Assembly: GCF_002797535.1 (NCBI RefSeq)
Contig: NZ_PGFD01000003.1
Coordinates: forward strand, 248,001 to 312,000
Origin: Chryseobacterium geocarposphaerae
Lineage (GTDB): Bacteria; Bacteroidota; Bacteroidia; Flavobacteriales; Weeksellaceae
Length of the DNA stretch: 64,000 nt
Direction: 5' to 3'
Below are positions 43,132-51,555 of the stretch, one piece after another. Numbering within the stretch: the first letter of the stretch is position 1; every line of letters starts with the position of its first letter. The notes under the pieces are model-generated. The model saw nothing but the letters and a program-made list of their open reading frames with translations. It was not told where the DNA came from and searched no databases. A program made the position numbers and the translations under genes.

Positions 43132-43737
43132 ATGGTACTTAACAATCTAAATTATCCATTAGATTTTAAATTTAAAATCACAACTTTAGCCAGTGACTTC
43201 AACATTACAGACAAAAACGGAAATTATGTAGCGTATGTCCGTCAGAAAATGTTCAAGCTAAAAGAAGATGTAATTGTTTTTAATGATGAAAGCAAATCAA
43301 AGGAACTTTTCAGAATTAAAGCTAATCAATGGATAGACTTTAATGCATCTTACTCTTTAAATGATTTAATCGAGAATAAGAACTTCGGGAGACTGGCAAG
43401 AAAAGGAATGCGCTCTCTTTGGAAAGCAAGCTATGATATTTTGGATGCTCATGATCAGCCGAAATTTAAAATTCAGGAAGACAGTGCCTGGGTGAGATTC
43501 TGGGATGGTTTTGTAGGAGAAATTCCTATCATAGGAATGTTTACGGGATATTTTCTGAATCCTTCTTACACTGTAACGGGAGTAGATGGGAAAGCTTACT
43601 TCAAGCTGAAAAAGATGCCTTCATTCTTCGGAAGAAGATTCCAACTTGACAGACTTATTGACATTGATGACGAGGAAGAAAGCTTAGTTATTCTGTCCCT
43701 ACTCATGATGATTCTGCTAGAAAGAGCCAGAGGATAA
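43132..43737 (+). CDS. LURP-one-related/tubby C-terminal-like protein
   Basis: 201 residues. The alternating beta pattern FKFKITTLASDFNITDKNGNYVAYVRQKMFKLKEDVIVFND, then repeated units KFKIQED and YTVTGVDGKAYFKLKK, resembles the LURP-one/scramblase beta-barrel with a buried helix. The C-terminal LVILSLLMMILLERA is hydrophobic. Proposed to bind membranes or lipids; cytoplasmic face likely since there is no signal peptide. Assignment by fold pattern, moderate confidence. Confidence 0.6.
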   Translation: MVLNNLNYPLDFKFKITTLASDFNITDKNGNYVAYVRQKMFKLKEDVIVFNDESKSKELFRIKANQWIDFNASYSLNDLIENKNFGRLARKGMRSLWKASYDILDAHDQPKFKIQEDSAWVRFWDGFVGEIPIIGMFTGYFLNPSYTVTGVDGKAYFKLKKMPSFFGRRFQLDRLIDIDDEEESLVILSLLMMILLERARG

Positions 43738-43755
43738 TCAAAATATACAATTCAC

Positions 43756-44247
43756 ATGAAATATTTTATCATTTTCTTTTCAGCATTCTTATTAGTCGGA
43801 TGTAAAAAAGATAAAGAAGCTGTTTCTTCCCAAACATCGCGAGATTCTTTAACCATCGTTCAGGATTCTGCTCAAAGTGAAACTTCTTCAGGAACAATTT
43901 CTGTAGAAGCATTTCCTTTTCCTGCTGAGATTAAGGAATGTTCATGCTATTTTGCAAAGAACAAAACAGATTTTGAAAACGAAAAATACATCTATGCAGA
44001 TGATGCCGGAAAAACGGCCTATATGAAACTCAACGGCAAAAGACTGGCTATGAATCTTATTTCTTCCAGCGATATGGAAGCAGATGAAGAACTTAGCAAA
44101 GAAATAGAAAGTGGAGACTATAAAATATCTGTAAAAGGTAAAAAAATAAAGAACGAAGAGGCTTTATTATTTCAGGGAACACTGACCATCGAAAAACCAG
44201 ATGGTACAACAGTTACAATGCCTATTTACGGCGAATGTGGATGCTAA
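43756..44247 (+). CDS. Lipoprotein of unknown function
   Basis: 163 residues. Lipobox LLVGC gives a lipidated Cys16. The mature part has AEIKECSCYFAKNKTDFENEKYIYADD and a C-terminal PIYGECGC; the paired cysteines near both ends could form disulfides. No family recognised. It follows the LURP-one-like gene by 18 bases and is probably co-transcribed. Confidence 0.7.
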   Translation: MKYFIIFFSAFLLVGCKKDKEAVSSQTSRDSLTIVQDSAQSETSSGTISVEAFPFPAEIKECSCYFAKNKTDFENEKYIYADDAGKTAYMKLNGKRLAMNLISSSDMEADEELSKEIESGDYKISVKGKKIKNEEALLFQGTLTIEKPDGTTVTMPIYGECGC

Positions 44248-44271
44248 ACTGACTTCCGAAAAAATACAAAA

Positions 44272-44302
44272 GAATGCTTCCGATTTACCGGAAGCATTTT
44301 TT
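44272..44302 (+). terminator. Terminator after the lipoprotein
   Basis: AATGCTTCCG pairs with CGGAAGCATT around ATTTAC, followed by T residues. Confidence 0.87.
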
Positions 44303-44308
44303 ATTTCG

Positions 44309-44316
44309 TAAATTTG
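44309..44316 (+). promoter_or_regulatory. TAnnTTTG box of pepD
   Basis: TAAATTTG. Its last three bases form a TTG that would otherwise be read as the start codon; the real start is the ATG at 44332, 15 bases on. Confidence 0.55.
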
Positions 44317-44331
44317 AGAAAAATAAATTTC

Positions 44332-45774
44332 ATGGAATTATCTAATATAGAACCGCAGATAATCTGGAAAAACTTCTCCAAATTAAATGCTGTTCCAAGA
44401 CCTTCAAAAAAAGAGGAAAAAGTAATCGCTTTCATCAAAGAATTTGGTGAAAATCTAGGACTAGAAACTACTGTAGATGAAGTAGGAAACGTAATCATTA
44501 AAAAACCTGCCACTTCAGGGATGGAAAACCGTAAATCTGTTGTTTTACAGTCACATTTAGATATGGTTTGCCAGAAGAACAGTGATGTTAACTTCGATTT
44601 TGAGACTGAAGGAATTAAAATGGAGATTGACGGCGATTGGGTAAAGGCAAAAGGAACAACTTTAGGAGCAGATAACGGATTGGGAGTTGCTACTATTATG
44701 TCGATTCTGGAAAGTTCAGACATTCCTCACCCTGATCTGGAAGCCCTTTTCACTATAGATGAAGAAACCGGAATGACAGGAGCTTTAGGCTTGAAACCGG
44801 GCAAATTAACCGGGCAAATCTTATTGAATCTTGATACTGAAGAAGATGATGAGATCGATATCGGTTGCGCAGGAGGAATTGATGTGACGATCACCCAAAA
44901 CTACGAAACTGAAGCTCCAAACGGACAAATGGTAAGACTTGAAGTAAAAGGATTACAAGGTGGTCATTCAGGAATGGACATTCACAAAGGTTTTGGAAAT
45001 GCAAATATTATCTTAGGAAGACTTCTTTACAAAGGCTTAGAAAAAGAAAACATCCAATTAATTTCTATTGATGGAGGCGGATTGAGAAATGCAATCCCAA
45101 GAGAAGCTGTAGCCATCGTTTCTGTAAGAAATGCTCAGGAATTCATTTTGGAAGTTACAGATCTTAAAAAAGAGATTTTAGAAGAATTTGCGACTATAGA
45201 AGCCGGAATTCAAATTAATATTGAAAATACCACATCTTCTGAAAAATCACTTTCCGAAGCAGATTCAAAGAAAATTATCCTGGCATTAAAATCTCTGCAC
45301 AACGGTGTTTACAGAATGAGCCCCGATGTAAAAGATTTGGTAGAGTCTTCAAACAATGTGGCAAGAGTAGAATTAAAAGGCGGAGCTTTAAAAATTTTAA
45401 ATCTTTCCCGTTCTTCTGTAGAATCTTCTAAATACTCCGTAGCTGAGCAATTAAAATCTGTTGCAGAATTAGCAGGAATGAATGTAGAATTCAGTGGTTC
45501 TTATCCTGGATGGAAACCAAAACCAGGTTCTGAAATCGTTCAGCTGATGGAAAAAATCTATGTTGAAAAATTCAGTGAAAAACCACACGTTGTGGCTTGT
45601 CACGCGGGTTTGGAATGTGGAATTATCGGAGCTAACTATCCGGAAATGGAAATGGTAAGTTTCGGACCAACGATCCGAGGAGCACACTCTCCGGATGAAA
45701 GAGCTAATATTCCTTCTGCTCAGAAATTCTGGGCATTTACAAAAGATATTTTAGCGAATATTCCTTTAAAATAA
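44332..45774 (+). CDS. pepD: Cytosol nonspecific dipeptidase (aminoacyl-histidine dipeptidase)
   Basis: 480 residues from ATG 44332, close to E. coli PepD (485). M20C zinc peptidase that splits dipeptides in the cytosol. Metal ligands: His75 and Asp77 (LQSHLDMVC), Asp114 (LGADNGLG), Glu144-Glu145 (TIDEETGMTG), and the lid-domain GGHSGMDIH. C-terminal GPTIRGAHSPDER contains the last metal His. The TTG start six codons upstream lies inside the promoter and is rejected. Confidence 0.93.
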   Translation: MELSNIEPQIIWKNFSKLNAVPRPSKKEEKVIAFIKEFGENLGLETTVDEVGNVIIKKPATSGMENRKSVVLQSHLDMVCQKNSDVNFDFETEGIKMEIDGDWVKAKGTTLGADNGLGVATIMSILESSDIPHPDLEALFTIDEETGMTGALGLKPGKLTGQILLNLDTEEDDEIDIGCAGGIDVTITQNYETEAPNGQMVRLEVKGLQGGHSGMDIHKGFGNANIILGRLLYKGLEKENIQLISIDGGGLRNAIPREAVAIVSVRNAQEFILEVTDLKKEILEEFATIEAGIQINIENTTSSEKSLSEADSKKIILALKSLHNGVYRMSPDVKDLVESSNNVARVELKGGALKILNLSRSSVESSKYSVAEQLKSVAELAGMNVEFSGSYPGWKPKPGSEIVQLMEKIYVEKFSEKPHVVACHAGLECGIIGANYPEMEMVSFGPTIRGAHSPDERANIPSAQKFWAFTKDILANIPLK

Positions 45775-45795
45775 GATTTTAACAATTATATTATT

Positions 45796-45828
45796 AATAT
45801 CCAAAGTCATTTGATTTTGGATATTTTT
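45796..45828 (+). terminator. Terminator after pepD
   Basis: AATATCCAAA pairs with TTTGGATATT across a 10-base loop, followed by T residues. Confidence 0.78.
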
Positions 45829-45865
45829 AATTTTAACCCTTCATTAAATTACATTCAAAATAATT

Positions 45866-46447
45866 ATGAAAAGTATCACAGTATTTTGCGGTTCAAGTTT
45901 CGGTACAGATGATGTTTTTAAAGAACAGGCAACTTTACTTGGACAGACTTTGGCGAAACAAAATATTCAGCTCGTTTATGGCGGTTCAAATACCGGTTTG
46001 ATGGGAGCTGTTGCAGACGGAGCTTTACAGGAAGGTGGAAAAGTTGTTGGGGTTCTCCCCCTCTTTTTACAATCAAAGGAAATTGCTCACAAACAATTAA
46101 CCGAGTTGATTCTGGTAGAAACCATGCACGAAAGAAAAACCAAACTGAATGACCTTTGTGATGGTGTGATCGTTCTTCCCGGAGGCTACGGAACCCTGGA
46201 AGAGTTTTTCGAAATGATAACCTGGGCACAGCTCGGACTTCATCGCAAGCCAATTGCTGTTTTAAATATTGACGGGTTTTATAATGATTTGATCAAGCTT
46301 GTTGGAACCATGGTTGACAAAGGATTTTTAAAGCCAATCAACAGAGACATGTTACTGATCAGCGATACTATTGATGAATTGCTGGAAATGATGAAAAATT
46401 ATAAGGCTCCGACTGTCGGAAAATGGATTTCAAAAGATGAAGTTTAA
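45866..46447 (+). CDS. LOG family nucleotide phosphoribohydrolase (TIGR00730)
   Basis: 193 residues, Rossmann fold. VYGGSNTGLMGAVADGAL and the motif PGGYGTLEEFFE (about 105-116) are the LOG/lysine-decarboxylase-like signatures of enzymes that release a base from nucleoside 5'-monophosphates, including cytokinin riboside monophosphates. In bacteria the physiological role is often nucleotide salvage. Cytoplasmic. Confidence 0.9.
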   Translation: MKSITVFCGSSFGTDDVFKEQATLLGQTLAKQNIQLVYGGSNTGLMGAVADGALQEGGKVVGVLPLFLQSKEIAHKQLTELILVETMHERKTKLNDLCDGVIVLPGGYGTLEEFFEMITWAQLGLHRKPIAVLNIDGFYNDLIKLVGTMVDKGFLKPINRDMLLISDTIDELLEMMKNYKAPTVGKWISKDEV

Positions 46448-46492
46448 TATATTTGTATCAGTAATTTTTTCACACACAAAAGAAATATAAAA

Positions 46493-48646
46493 ATGAAAAC
46501 TATTTTTCTGACTGCAGGACTATTTTTAAGTCAAATAATTTCTGCACAGTACAATTATCCTGTAACCCCTGAAAAAGCAGTTGTAGATGATTATTTTGGC
46601 ACTAAAATAATCGATAATTACAGATGGCTGGAAGATCTTAAAAACCCTGAAGTAGAAAAGTGGTTTAAATCACAGTCAGATTTTAGCCATAGTATCATAA
46701 ATAAAATTCCGCATCGTGAAGACCTGTATAAACGTATGAAGGAAGTACAGGAAATGAACGGTGATTCTTTCGACGCGATATTTCAAAGGCAAAACACTTA
46801 CTTATATACAAAAACCAAGAAAAACGAAAATCTTTCCAAGTTATATTCCAGAGATCTTTCTTCCGGAAAGGAAACATTGATTTTCGATCCTGAAACCCTT
46901 GGAAAAGACACCCAGATCACCAATTTCGCTGTTGATTCTAAAGCAAAAAAAATTGCTATTTTATTTTCAAAATCTGGTGGTGAAATTTGTCATTTGAGAA
47001 TTTTAGACCTTACGACTCACCAACTTTTAAAAGACGAAATCGGCCCTATCTGGAGTGAATTTGGTTTTGAATTCACGCAGGATGATAAAGGAATACTTTA
47101 CACCAAAATGAGTACTTCCGATCCCAACAGCAATATGCTTTTAAAAGATATGAAAGCCATGCTTCATGTAATCGGGACGGATACAAAAACCGACAAAATA
47201 TTAGCTTCAAGAGAAGAATATCCGGAGCTGAATGCCTTGACTGAACAATTCACAAGTGTTTATTTCACTGATGACTATAAATATATTGTTCTGAGGTTAA
47301 GCTCTGTAAAATCAGAAAGTCCGATTTTTGTTGCCCCCTATTCAGAATTAAAAAATAAAAAGGTAAAATGGCGACAGATCGTAAAACCTTCGGATGATAT
47401 TACAGATGTATTTATTTCCGGAGACAAGCTTTTCCTGCTTACCCATAAGGATACTCCAAATTACAAAATCACCCTTACCAACCTTTCAAAGCCCGATTTT
47501 AGCAATGCTAAAGTGGTGGTTCCGGAGAGTAAAGACAAAGTAATTATCAGTATCCATAATTCTAAAAATTACCTTTACTATTCTTTAGGAGATGGTATCG
47601 TGAGAGACAAATATCAGGTAAATATCAATACATTGGAAGGAAAAAAAGTTGATTTTCCAACCGGAGTCAACAGCTCATTATCCCTTAGCCAAAGAGAAAA
47701 TGATAATATCTATTGTAATAATGTGAACTGGCTGACTCCATTAACCACTTATGAATACAATCCGGAAAAAGGGGATGTCATAAAAAGCAAATACCTTAAT
47801 TCCGAAACAAATTATCCTGATTACAATGCACTTTACACGGTAAAAGAAGTTGAAGTAAAAAGCCATGACGGTGTAATGGTTCCCCTTTCTATCATTTACC
47901 CTAAAAATATAAAAATGGATGGTAATAACCCGGCTTATATTACAGGATACGGAGGTTATGGTTTTTCTTATGAACCTCGCTTTTCAGCCAGGCTTTCTGT
48001 ATTATTGGAACAGGGCGTTATCCTTGCCGTTGCTCACGTAAGAGGAGGTGGAGAAAAAGGTGAAAAATGGCATCAGGCAGGAATGAAAGCAACAAAACCC
48101 AATACCTGGAAAGATTTCATTGCCTGTTCAGAATATCTGGTGAATCAAAAATACACTTCTCCTTCAAAATTAATCGGAAACGGAGTAAGCGCAGGCGGAA
48201 TTCTTATCGGAAGAGCGATTACGGAAAGACCGGACCTTTATGCTGTAGCTATCCCAGAAGTTGGGTTAACCAATGCTTTAAGAACAGAAATAACAGCGAA
48301 CGGACCTAACCAAATCCCTGAAATCGGAACATTAAAAAATGAAGAAGATACAAAGCATCTGATTGAAATGGACGCACAAAGCAAAGTAAAAAAAGGAGTA
48401 AAATATCCCGCTGTAATTATACGCGTCGGAATGAATGATTCCAGAGTTGCTCCTTGGATGCCTGGTAAATTTGCTGCGGCTCTACAAAACAGTTCTGCTT
48501 CCGGTAAACCTGTATTATTGTATGCAAATTATGATAACGGCCATTTCACCAGTGATTATGATGTGATCTTTAAAGAATATGCAGATATTTTTGCCTTTGC
48601 ATTATGGCAGGTTGGACATCCTAATTTTCAGCCTTCGAAGAATTAA
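46493..48646 (+). CDS. Exported prolyl oligopeptidase (S9A)
   Basis: 717 residues. Signal peptide (MKTIFLTAGLFLSQIISAQ). An N-terminal beta-propeller (about 75-430) is followed by the alpha/beta hydrolase domain: GYGGYGFSYEPRFSARL, GNGVSAGGILIG with Ser566, MNDSRVAPW (Asp) and YDNGHFTSDY (His). Cuts after proline in short peptides, in the periplasm or outside. PVTPEKAVVDDYFGTKIIDNYRWLED is the conserved N-terminus. Chryseobacterium relatives produce well known prolyl endopeptidases. Confidence 0.93.
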   Translation: MKTIFLTAGLFLSQIISAQYNYPVTPEKAVVDDYFGTKIIDNYRWLEDLKNPEVEKWFKSQSDFSHSIINKIPHREDLYKRMKEVQEMNGDSFDAIFQRQNTYLYTKTKKNENLSKLYSRDLSSGKETLIFDPETLGKDTQITNFAVDSKAKKIAILFSKSGGEICHLRILDLTTHQLLKDEIGPIWSEFGFEFTQDDKGILYTKMSTSDPNSNMLLKDMKAMLHVIGTDTKTDKILASREEYPELNALTEQFTSVYFTDDYKYIVLRLSSVKSESPIFVAPYSELKNKKVKWRQIVKPSDDITDVFISGDKLFLLTHKDTPNYKITLTNLSKPDFSNAKVVVPESKDKVIISIHNSKNYLYYSLGDGIVRDKYQVNINTLEGKKVDFPTGVNSSLSLSQRENDNIYCNNVNWLTPLTTYEYNPEKGDVIKSKYLNSETNYPDYNALYTVKEVEVKSHDGVMVPLSIIYPKNIKMDGNNPAYITGYGGYGFSYEPRFSARLSVLLEQGVILAVAHVRGGGEKGEKWHQAGMKATKPNTWKDFIACSEYLVNQKYTSPSKLIGNGVSAGGILIGRAITERPDLYAVAIPEVGLTNALRTEITANGPNQIPEIGTLKNEEDTKHLIEMDAQSKVKKGVKYPAVIIRVGMNDSRVAPWMPGKFAAALQNSSASGKPVLLYANYDNGHFTSDYDVIFKEYADIFAFALWQVGHPNFQPSKN

Positions 48647-48654
48647 GAATCAAT

Positions 48655-48686
48655 AAAAACCTTCCTGATAGTTTAGGAAGGTTTTT
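48655..48686 (+). terminator. Terminator after the prolyl oligopeptidase
   Basis: AAAAACCTTCCT pairs with AGGAAGGTTTTT around an 8-base loop (GATAGTTT). Confidence 0.87.
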
Positions 48687-48722
48687 ATTTCATTAATTAA
48701 GCTTAAAAATAAAAAAATTCGA

Positions 48723-49010
48723 GTGGGAAATCAAAAAATTGAATTAAAAGAAATTCATAAGGAAAATTGGAAATATATTTTATTTGAATCTATTGACAGA
48801 GAGCTTTATATTGAAATTCCATATTCACCTATCAGCTTTTTTCAAGCATCAATATTTATAAAATTAACCAATGAAGAAGTGAGACAGCATTTTGAAGACA
48901 ACACTTTTCTTATTAAACTTTCGGAAGAGATATCATATCATTTTAATCGCTATATGAGCCGATCTTTAAGTTATTGTGATTTTAAATTGCTATATACAAA
49001 AAACTCCTAA
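48723..49010 (+). CDS. Small hypothetical protein
   Basis: 95 residues from a GTG at 48723; no ATG is available near the 5' end. The product (WKYILFESIDRELYIEIPYSPISFFQASIFIKLTNEEVRQHF) is acidic with amphipathic segments and no motif I recognise. It is flanked by terminators on both sides, so it would be a stand-alone gene with no clear promoter. Coding is plausible but not certain. Confidence 0.45.
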   Translation: MGNQKIELKEIHKENWKYILFESIDRELYIEIPYSPISFFQASIFIKLTNEEVRQHFEDNTFLIKLSEEISYHFNRYMSRSLSYCDFKLLYTKNS

Positions 49011-49033
49011 AGAAAATCTTCAGGAGCTTTTTG
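48998..49033. terminator. Terminator-like hairpin between convergent genes
   Basis: CTCCTAAAGA pairs with TCTTCAGGAG (one mismatch), A tract before and T tract after. It overlaps the end of the small hypothetical gene and lies 21 bases from the ferredoxin stop. Confidence 0.65.
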
Positions 49034-49053
49034 TATCATTTAAAATTAATTTT

Positions 49054-49383
49054 TTAAGGATAAGGAGCAATTTCCACTTCCAGCCCTTCCATTTCAGGAA
49101 CGATATGCAACTGACAACCCAATCTGCTGTTGTCTTTTACATGGAACGCTTCTGCTAACATTGCATCTTCTTCTGCTTCCATCTCATTTAGGCCTGGATC
49201 ATTGATCACGTAAACCTGACAAGAAGCGCACATTGCCATTCCTCCACAAACTCCGATCGTTCCTTCTTCTGCCAATTCATAAGAACGGATAATTTCCATT
49301 AAATTCATGGACATATCTGTAGGCGCTACAATATCATGAGTTACACCTTCTCTGTCGGTGATTTTTATATTAATATCTGACAT
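49054..49383 (-). CDS. 2Fe-2S ferredoxin, adrenodoxin type
   Basis: 109 residues. Cys46, Cys52, Cys55 and Cys90 (GVCGGMAMCASCQVYV and SRLGCQL) form the C-x5-C-x2-C...C cluster site of plant/adrenodoxin-type ferredoxins, here closest to the ISC/adrenodoxin kind. It lies 12 bases downstream of a ferredoxin-NADP reductase gene and should be its redox partner. A TAATTTTG box at 49391-49398 on the minus strand overlaps the reductase stop codon and could provide an internal promoter. Confidence 0.92.
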   Translation of the reverse strand: MSDINIKITDREGVTHDIVAPTDMSMNLMEIIRSYELAEEGTIGVCGGMAMCASCQVYVINDPGLNEMEAEEDAMLAEAFHVKDNSRLGCQLHIVPEMEGLEVEIAPYP

Positions 49384-49395
49384 AATTTTGCAAAA

Positions 49396-50451
49396 TTAGT
49401 CAATTTTTTTCACAACAGCCTTCTCAGCTTCTTTTCTACTTCCGTCGAAACCGTCTACTCCACTTACCGTTGTATATTTCAACACAAATTTTTTACCCGG
49501 ATTCAATCTGTTGTAAACACTCTGACACATTAAAGTTGCCTCATGGAAACCGCAAAGAATTAATTTTAGTTTTCCAGGATAAATATTGATATCTCCGATT
49601 GCGTAAATCCCATCTATGTTTGTTTGGTAATCTAATGCGTTATTTACAACGATTGCATTTTTCTCGATATTCAATCCCCAGTTTCCAATTTCGCCTAATT
49701 TTGGAGTTAAACCGAATAACGGGATAAAGTAATCTGTTTCAATATCATAAGGATCTTGTCCGTCTACAGCAACCGTGATCGCCTCAACTTTTCCATCTCC
49801 TTTGATCGCTGTAACTTCAGCCGGAGTGATCAATTTAATTTTCCCCTGATTTTTTAAATCCTGAACTTTTTCTACAGAATCCAAAGCTCCACGGAACTCA
49901 TTTCTTCTGTGAATCAATGTAACTTCACTCGCAACATTAGATAAGAAGATACTCCAGTCAAGTGCTGAATCTCCTCCGCCTGCAATCACTACTTTTTTAT
50001 CTCTGAAATGTTCAGGCTCTTTTACGAAATATTCAAGACCTTTTTCCTCGTAATCCGCTACATTTTCAATCGTTGGCTTTCTAGGCTCAAAAGTTCCTAA
50101 ACCTCCTGCAATAGCAATAGCTTTCGCTCTGTGAACAGTTCCTTTGTTGGTAACCACTTCAAACCACTCATCATCTACTTTAGTATAAGAAACTGCTGTT
50201 TCCCCTAATGTAAAGCCTGGCTGAAACTGCTTGATCTGCTCCATCAGGTTATCTACTAATTCTCCTGCGTTTACAGAAGGATATCCCGGAATATCGAAAA
50301 TAGGTTTTTTAGGATAAAGCTCTGCCAATTGTCCTCCTGGTTGAGGAAGTGCATCAATGATGTGACACTTCATTTTTAATAATCCTGCTTCAAATACAGC
50401 AAAAAGCCCCGTTGGTCCTGCTCCTATGATCAATATATCGGTAGTTATCAT
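49396..50451 (-). CDS. Ferredoxin--NADP reductase, thioredoxin reductase-like
   Basis: 351 residues. FAD-binding GAGPTGLFAVFEAG near the N-terminus, NADPH-binding IAGGGDSALDWSIFL, and the C-terminal GIYAIGDINIYPGKLKLI. It lacks the CxxC of thioredoxin reductase, which together with the C-terminal extension marks the Fqr/FNR type of Bacteroidota and Firmicutes. Passes electrons between NADPH and ferredoxin, whose gene follows directly. Confidence 0.92.
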   Translation of the reverse strand: MITTDILIIGAGPTGLFAVFEAGLLKMKCHIIDALPQPGGQLAELYPKKPIFDIPGYPSVNAGELVDNLMEQIKQFQPGFTLGETAVSYTKVDDEWFEVVTNKGTVHRAKAIAIAGGLGTFEPRKPTIENVADYEEKGLEYFVKEPEHFRDKKVVIAGGGDSALDWSIFLSNVASEVTLIHRRNEFRGALDSVEKVQDLKNQGKIKLITPAEVTAIKGDGKVEAITVAVDGQDPYDIETDYFIPLFGLTPKLGEIGNWGLNIEKNAIVVNNALDYQTNIDGIYAIGDINIYPGKLKLILCGFHEATLMCQSVYNRLNPGKKFVLKYTTVSGVDGFDGSRKEAEKAVVKKID

Positions 50452-50484
50452 AATTATAAGATAATTTAATTATACTTGTAGCTG

Positions 50485-50492
50485 CAAATTTA
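50485..50492 (-). promoter_or_regulatory. TAnnTTTG box of the ferredoxin reductase gene
   Basis: TAAATTTG on the minus strand, 33 bases before the start codon at 50451. Confidence 0.5.
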
Positions 50493-50603
50493 CTAATTTT
50501 AATGCGAAGCATATTTAATTCATTCTAAATAAAAAACTGAGATTTGTCAAATACGAAGAAAAACAGACTAAAAATTTGGCAACCTTTTTGTAAATGTCTA
50601 ACC

Positions 50604-51374
50604 ATGAAGAAAATTTTAAACCTTATTGCAGTATGTATATTCTGTCTGAGTTTTGCTCAGATAGACAATATTGCAAACGGTGAATCCATCACACTTAGAA
50701 TTCATTACGGGTTTCTGAATGCAGGAAATGCAACTCTTACCACTCAAAAAGTAAACTATAAGGGAGCCCCTCATTTGTATGTAAAAGGCACTGGGCAAAC
50801 AACCGGAGCTGTAAGAGCTTTCTTCAAAGTAGATGATTTATACGAAAGTTATATCAATATCAACACGGGATTGCCCAGCTTTTATGTAAGAAACGTAAAA
50901 GAAGGAAGCTATCGCCAGCATTTTGAAACCACTTTCAATCATGATAATAATACTTTAATCTTAACAGATAAAAAAACGCCTGCAAACGGTTCTAAAGTCC
51001 TAAAATCAGTAAAAGGAGTTCAGGATATGCTTTCCTGTTTTTATTATTTAAGAAGTAAAACTCCTGCCGAGTTAAAAACAGGTACCATCATCAATATGAA
51101 CGTTTGGATTGACGATGAAATGTTTCCTTTTCAGCTGAAAGTAGTTGGTACGGAAAATTTAAAGACAAAATTCGGAACCATTAATTGTTTGAAAATCATC
51201 CCATCTGTAAAAAGCGGTAGAGTTTTTAAAGAGAAAGAAGGTGTTACGATGTGGGTCTCTAACGATTACAACCATATTCCAATGTTGCTGAAAGCTGAAT
51301 TGGCTGTAGGTTCTTTAAAGGCAAGTCTCGATGATTTTAAAAATGTAAAATACCCTTTAAAGTTTGCTAAATAA
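50604..51374 (+). CDS. Exported DUF3108 family protein
   Basis: 256 residues from ATG 50604 (signal peptide MKKILNLIAVCIFCLSFAQ); a longer frame upstream has no homologous look. GESITLRIHYGFLNAGNATLTTQ, KGVQDMLSCFYYLRSK and MWVSNDYNHIPMLLKAEL are DUF3108 features. The domain is a periplasmic beta-barrel-like fold of unknown function, frequent in Bacteroidota. Confidence 0.8.
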   Translation: MKKILNLIAVCIFCLSFAQIDNIANGESITLRIHYGFLNAGNATLTTQKVNYKGAPHLYVKGTGQTTGAVRAFFKVDDLYESYININTGLPSFYVRNVKEGSYRQHFETTFNHDNNTLILTDKKTPANGSKVLKSVKGVQDMLSCFYYLRSKTPAELKTGTIINMNVWIDDEMFPFQLKVVGTENLKTKFGTINCLKIIPSVKSGRVFKEKEGVTMWVSNDYNHIPMLLKAELAVGSLKASLDDFKNVKYPLKFAK

Positions 51375-51392
51375 GATCATCAATTTTGATAT

Positions 51393-51431
51393 AAACGGTT
51401 CCGGCTGCCCTTTGGGCAGCCGAAACCGTTT
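51393..51431. repeat. Strong GC-rich hairpin without T tract
   Basis: AAACGGTTCCGGCTGCCC (51393-51410) pairs with GGGCAGCCGAAACCGTTT (51414-51431) over 18 positions with one mismatch and a TTT loop. It is far richer in G and C than its surroundings. No T run follows, so it does not look like a standard terminator. It lies between the DUF3108 and DUF5916 genes. Confidence 0.6.
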
Positions 51432-51555
51432 CCAAGCCACATTAAACTGATTTACGCTTCTGATCGAATAAGGTGGAAGCTTTTCATTATTTCTGATTAC
51501 GAATGTAATACATTTTAAACATCGGTTGTCATGAATATATAAGCCTAAGAACATC

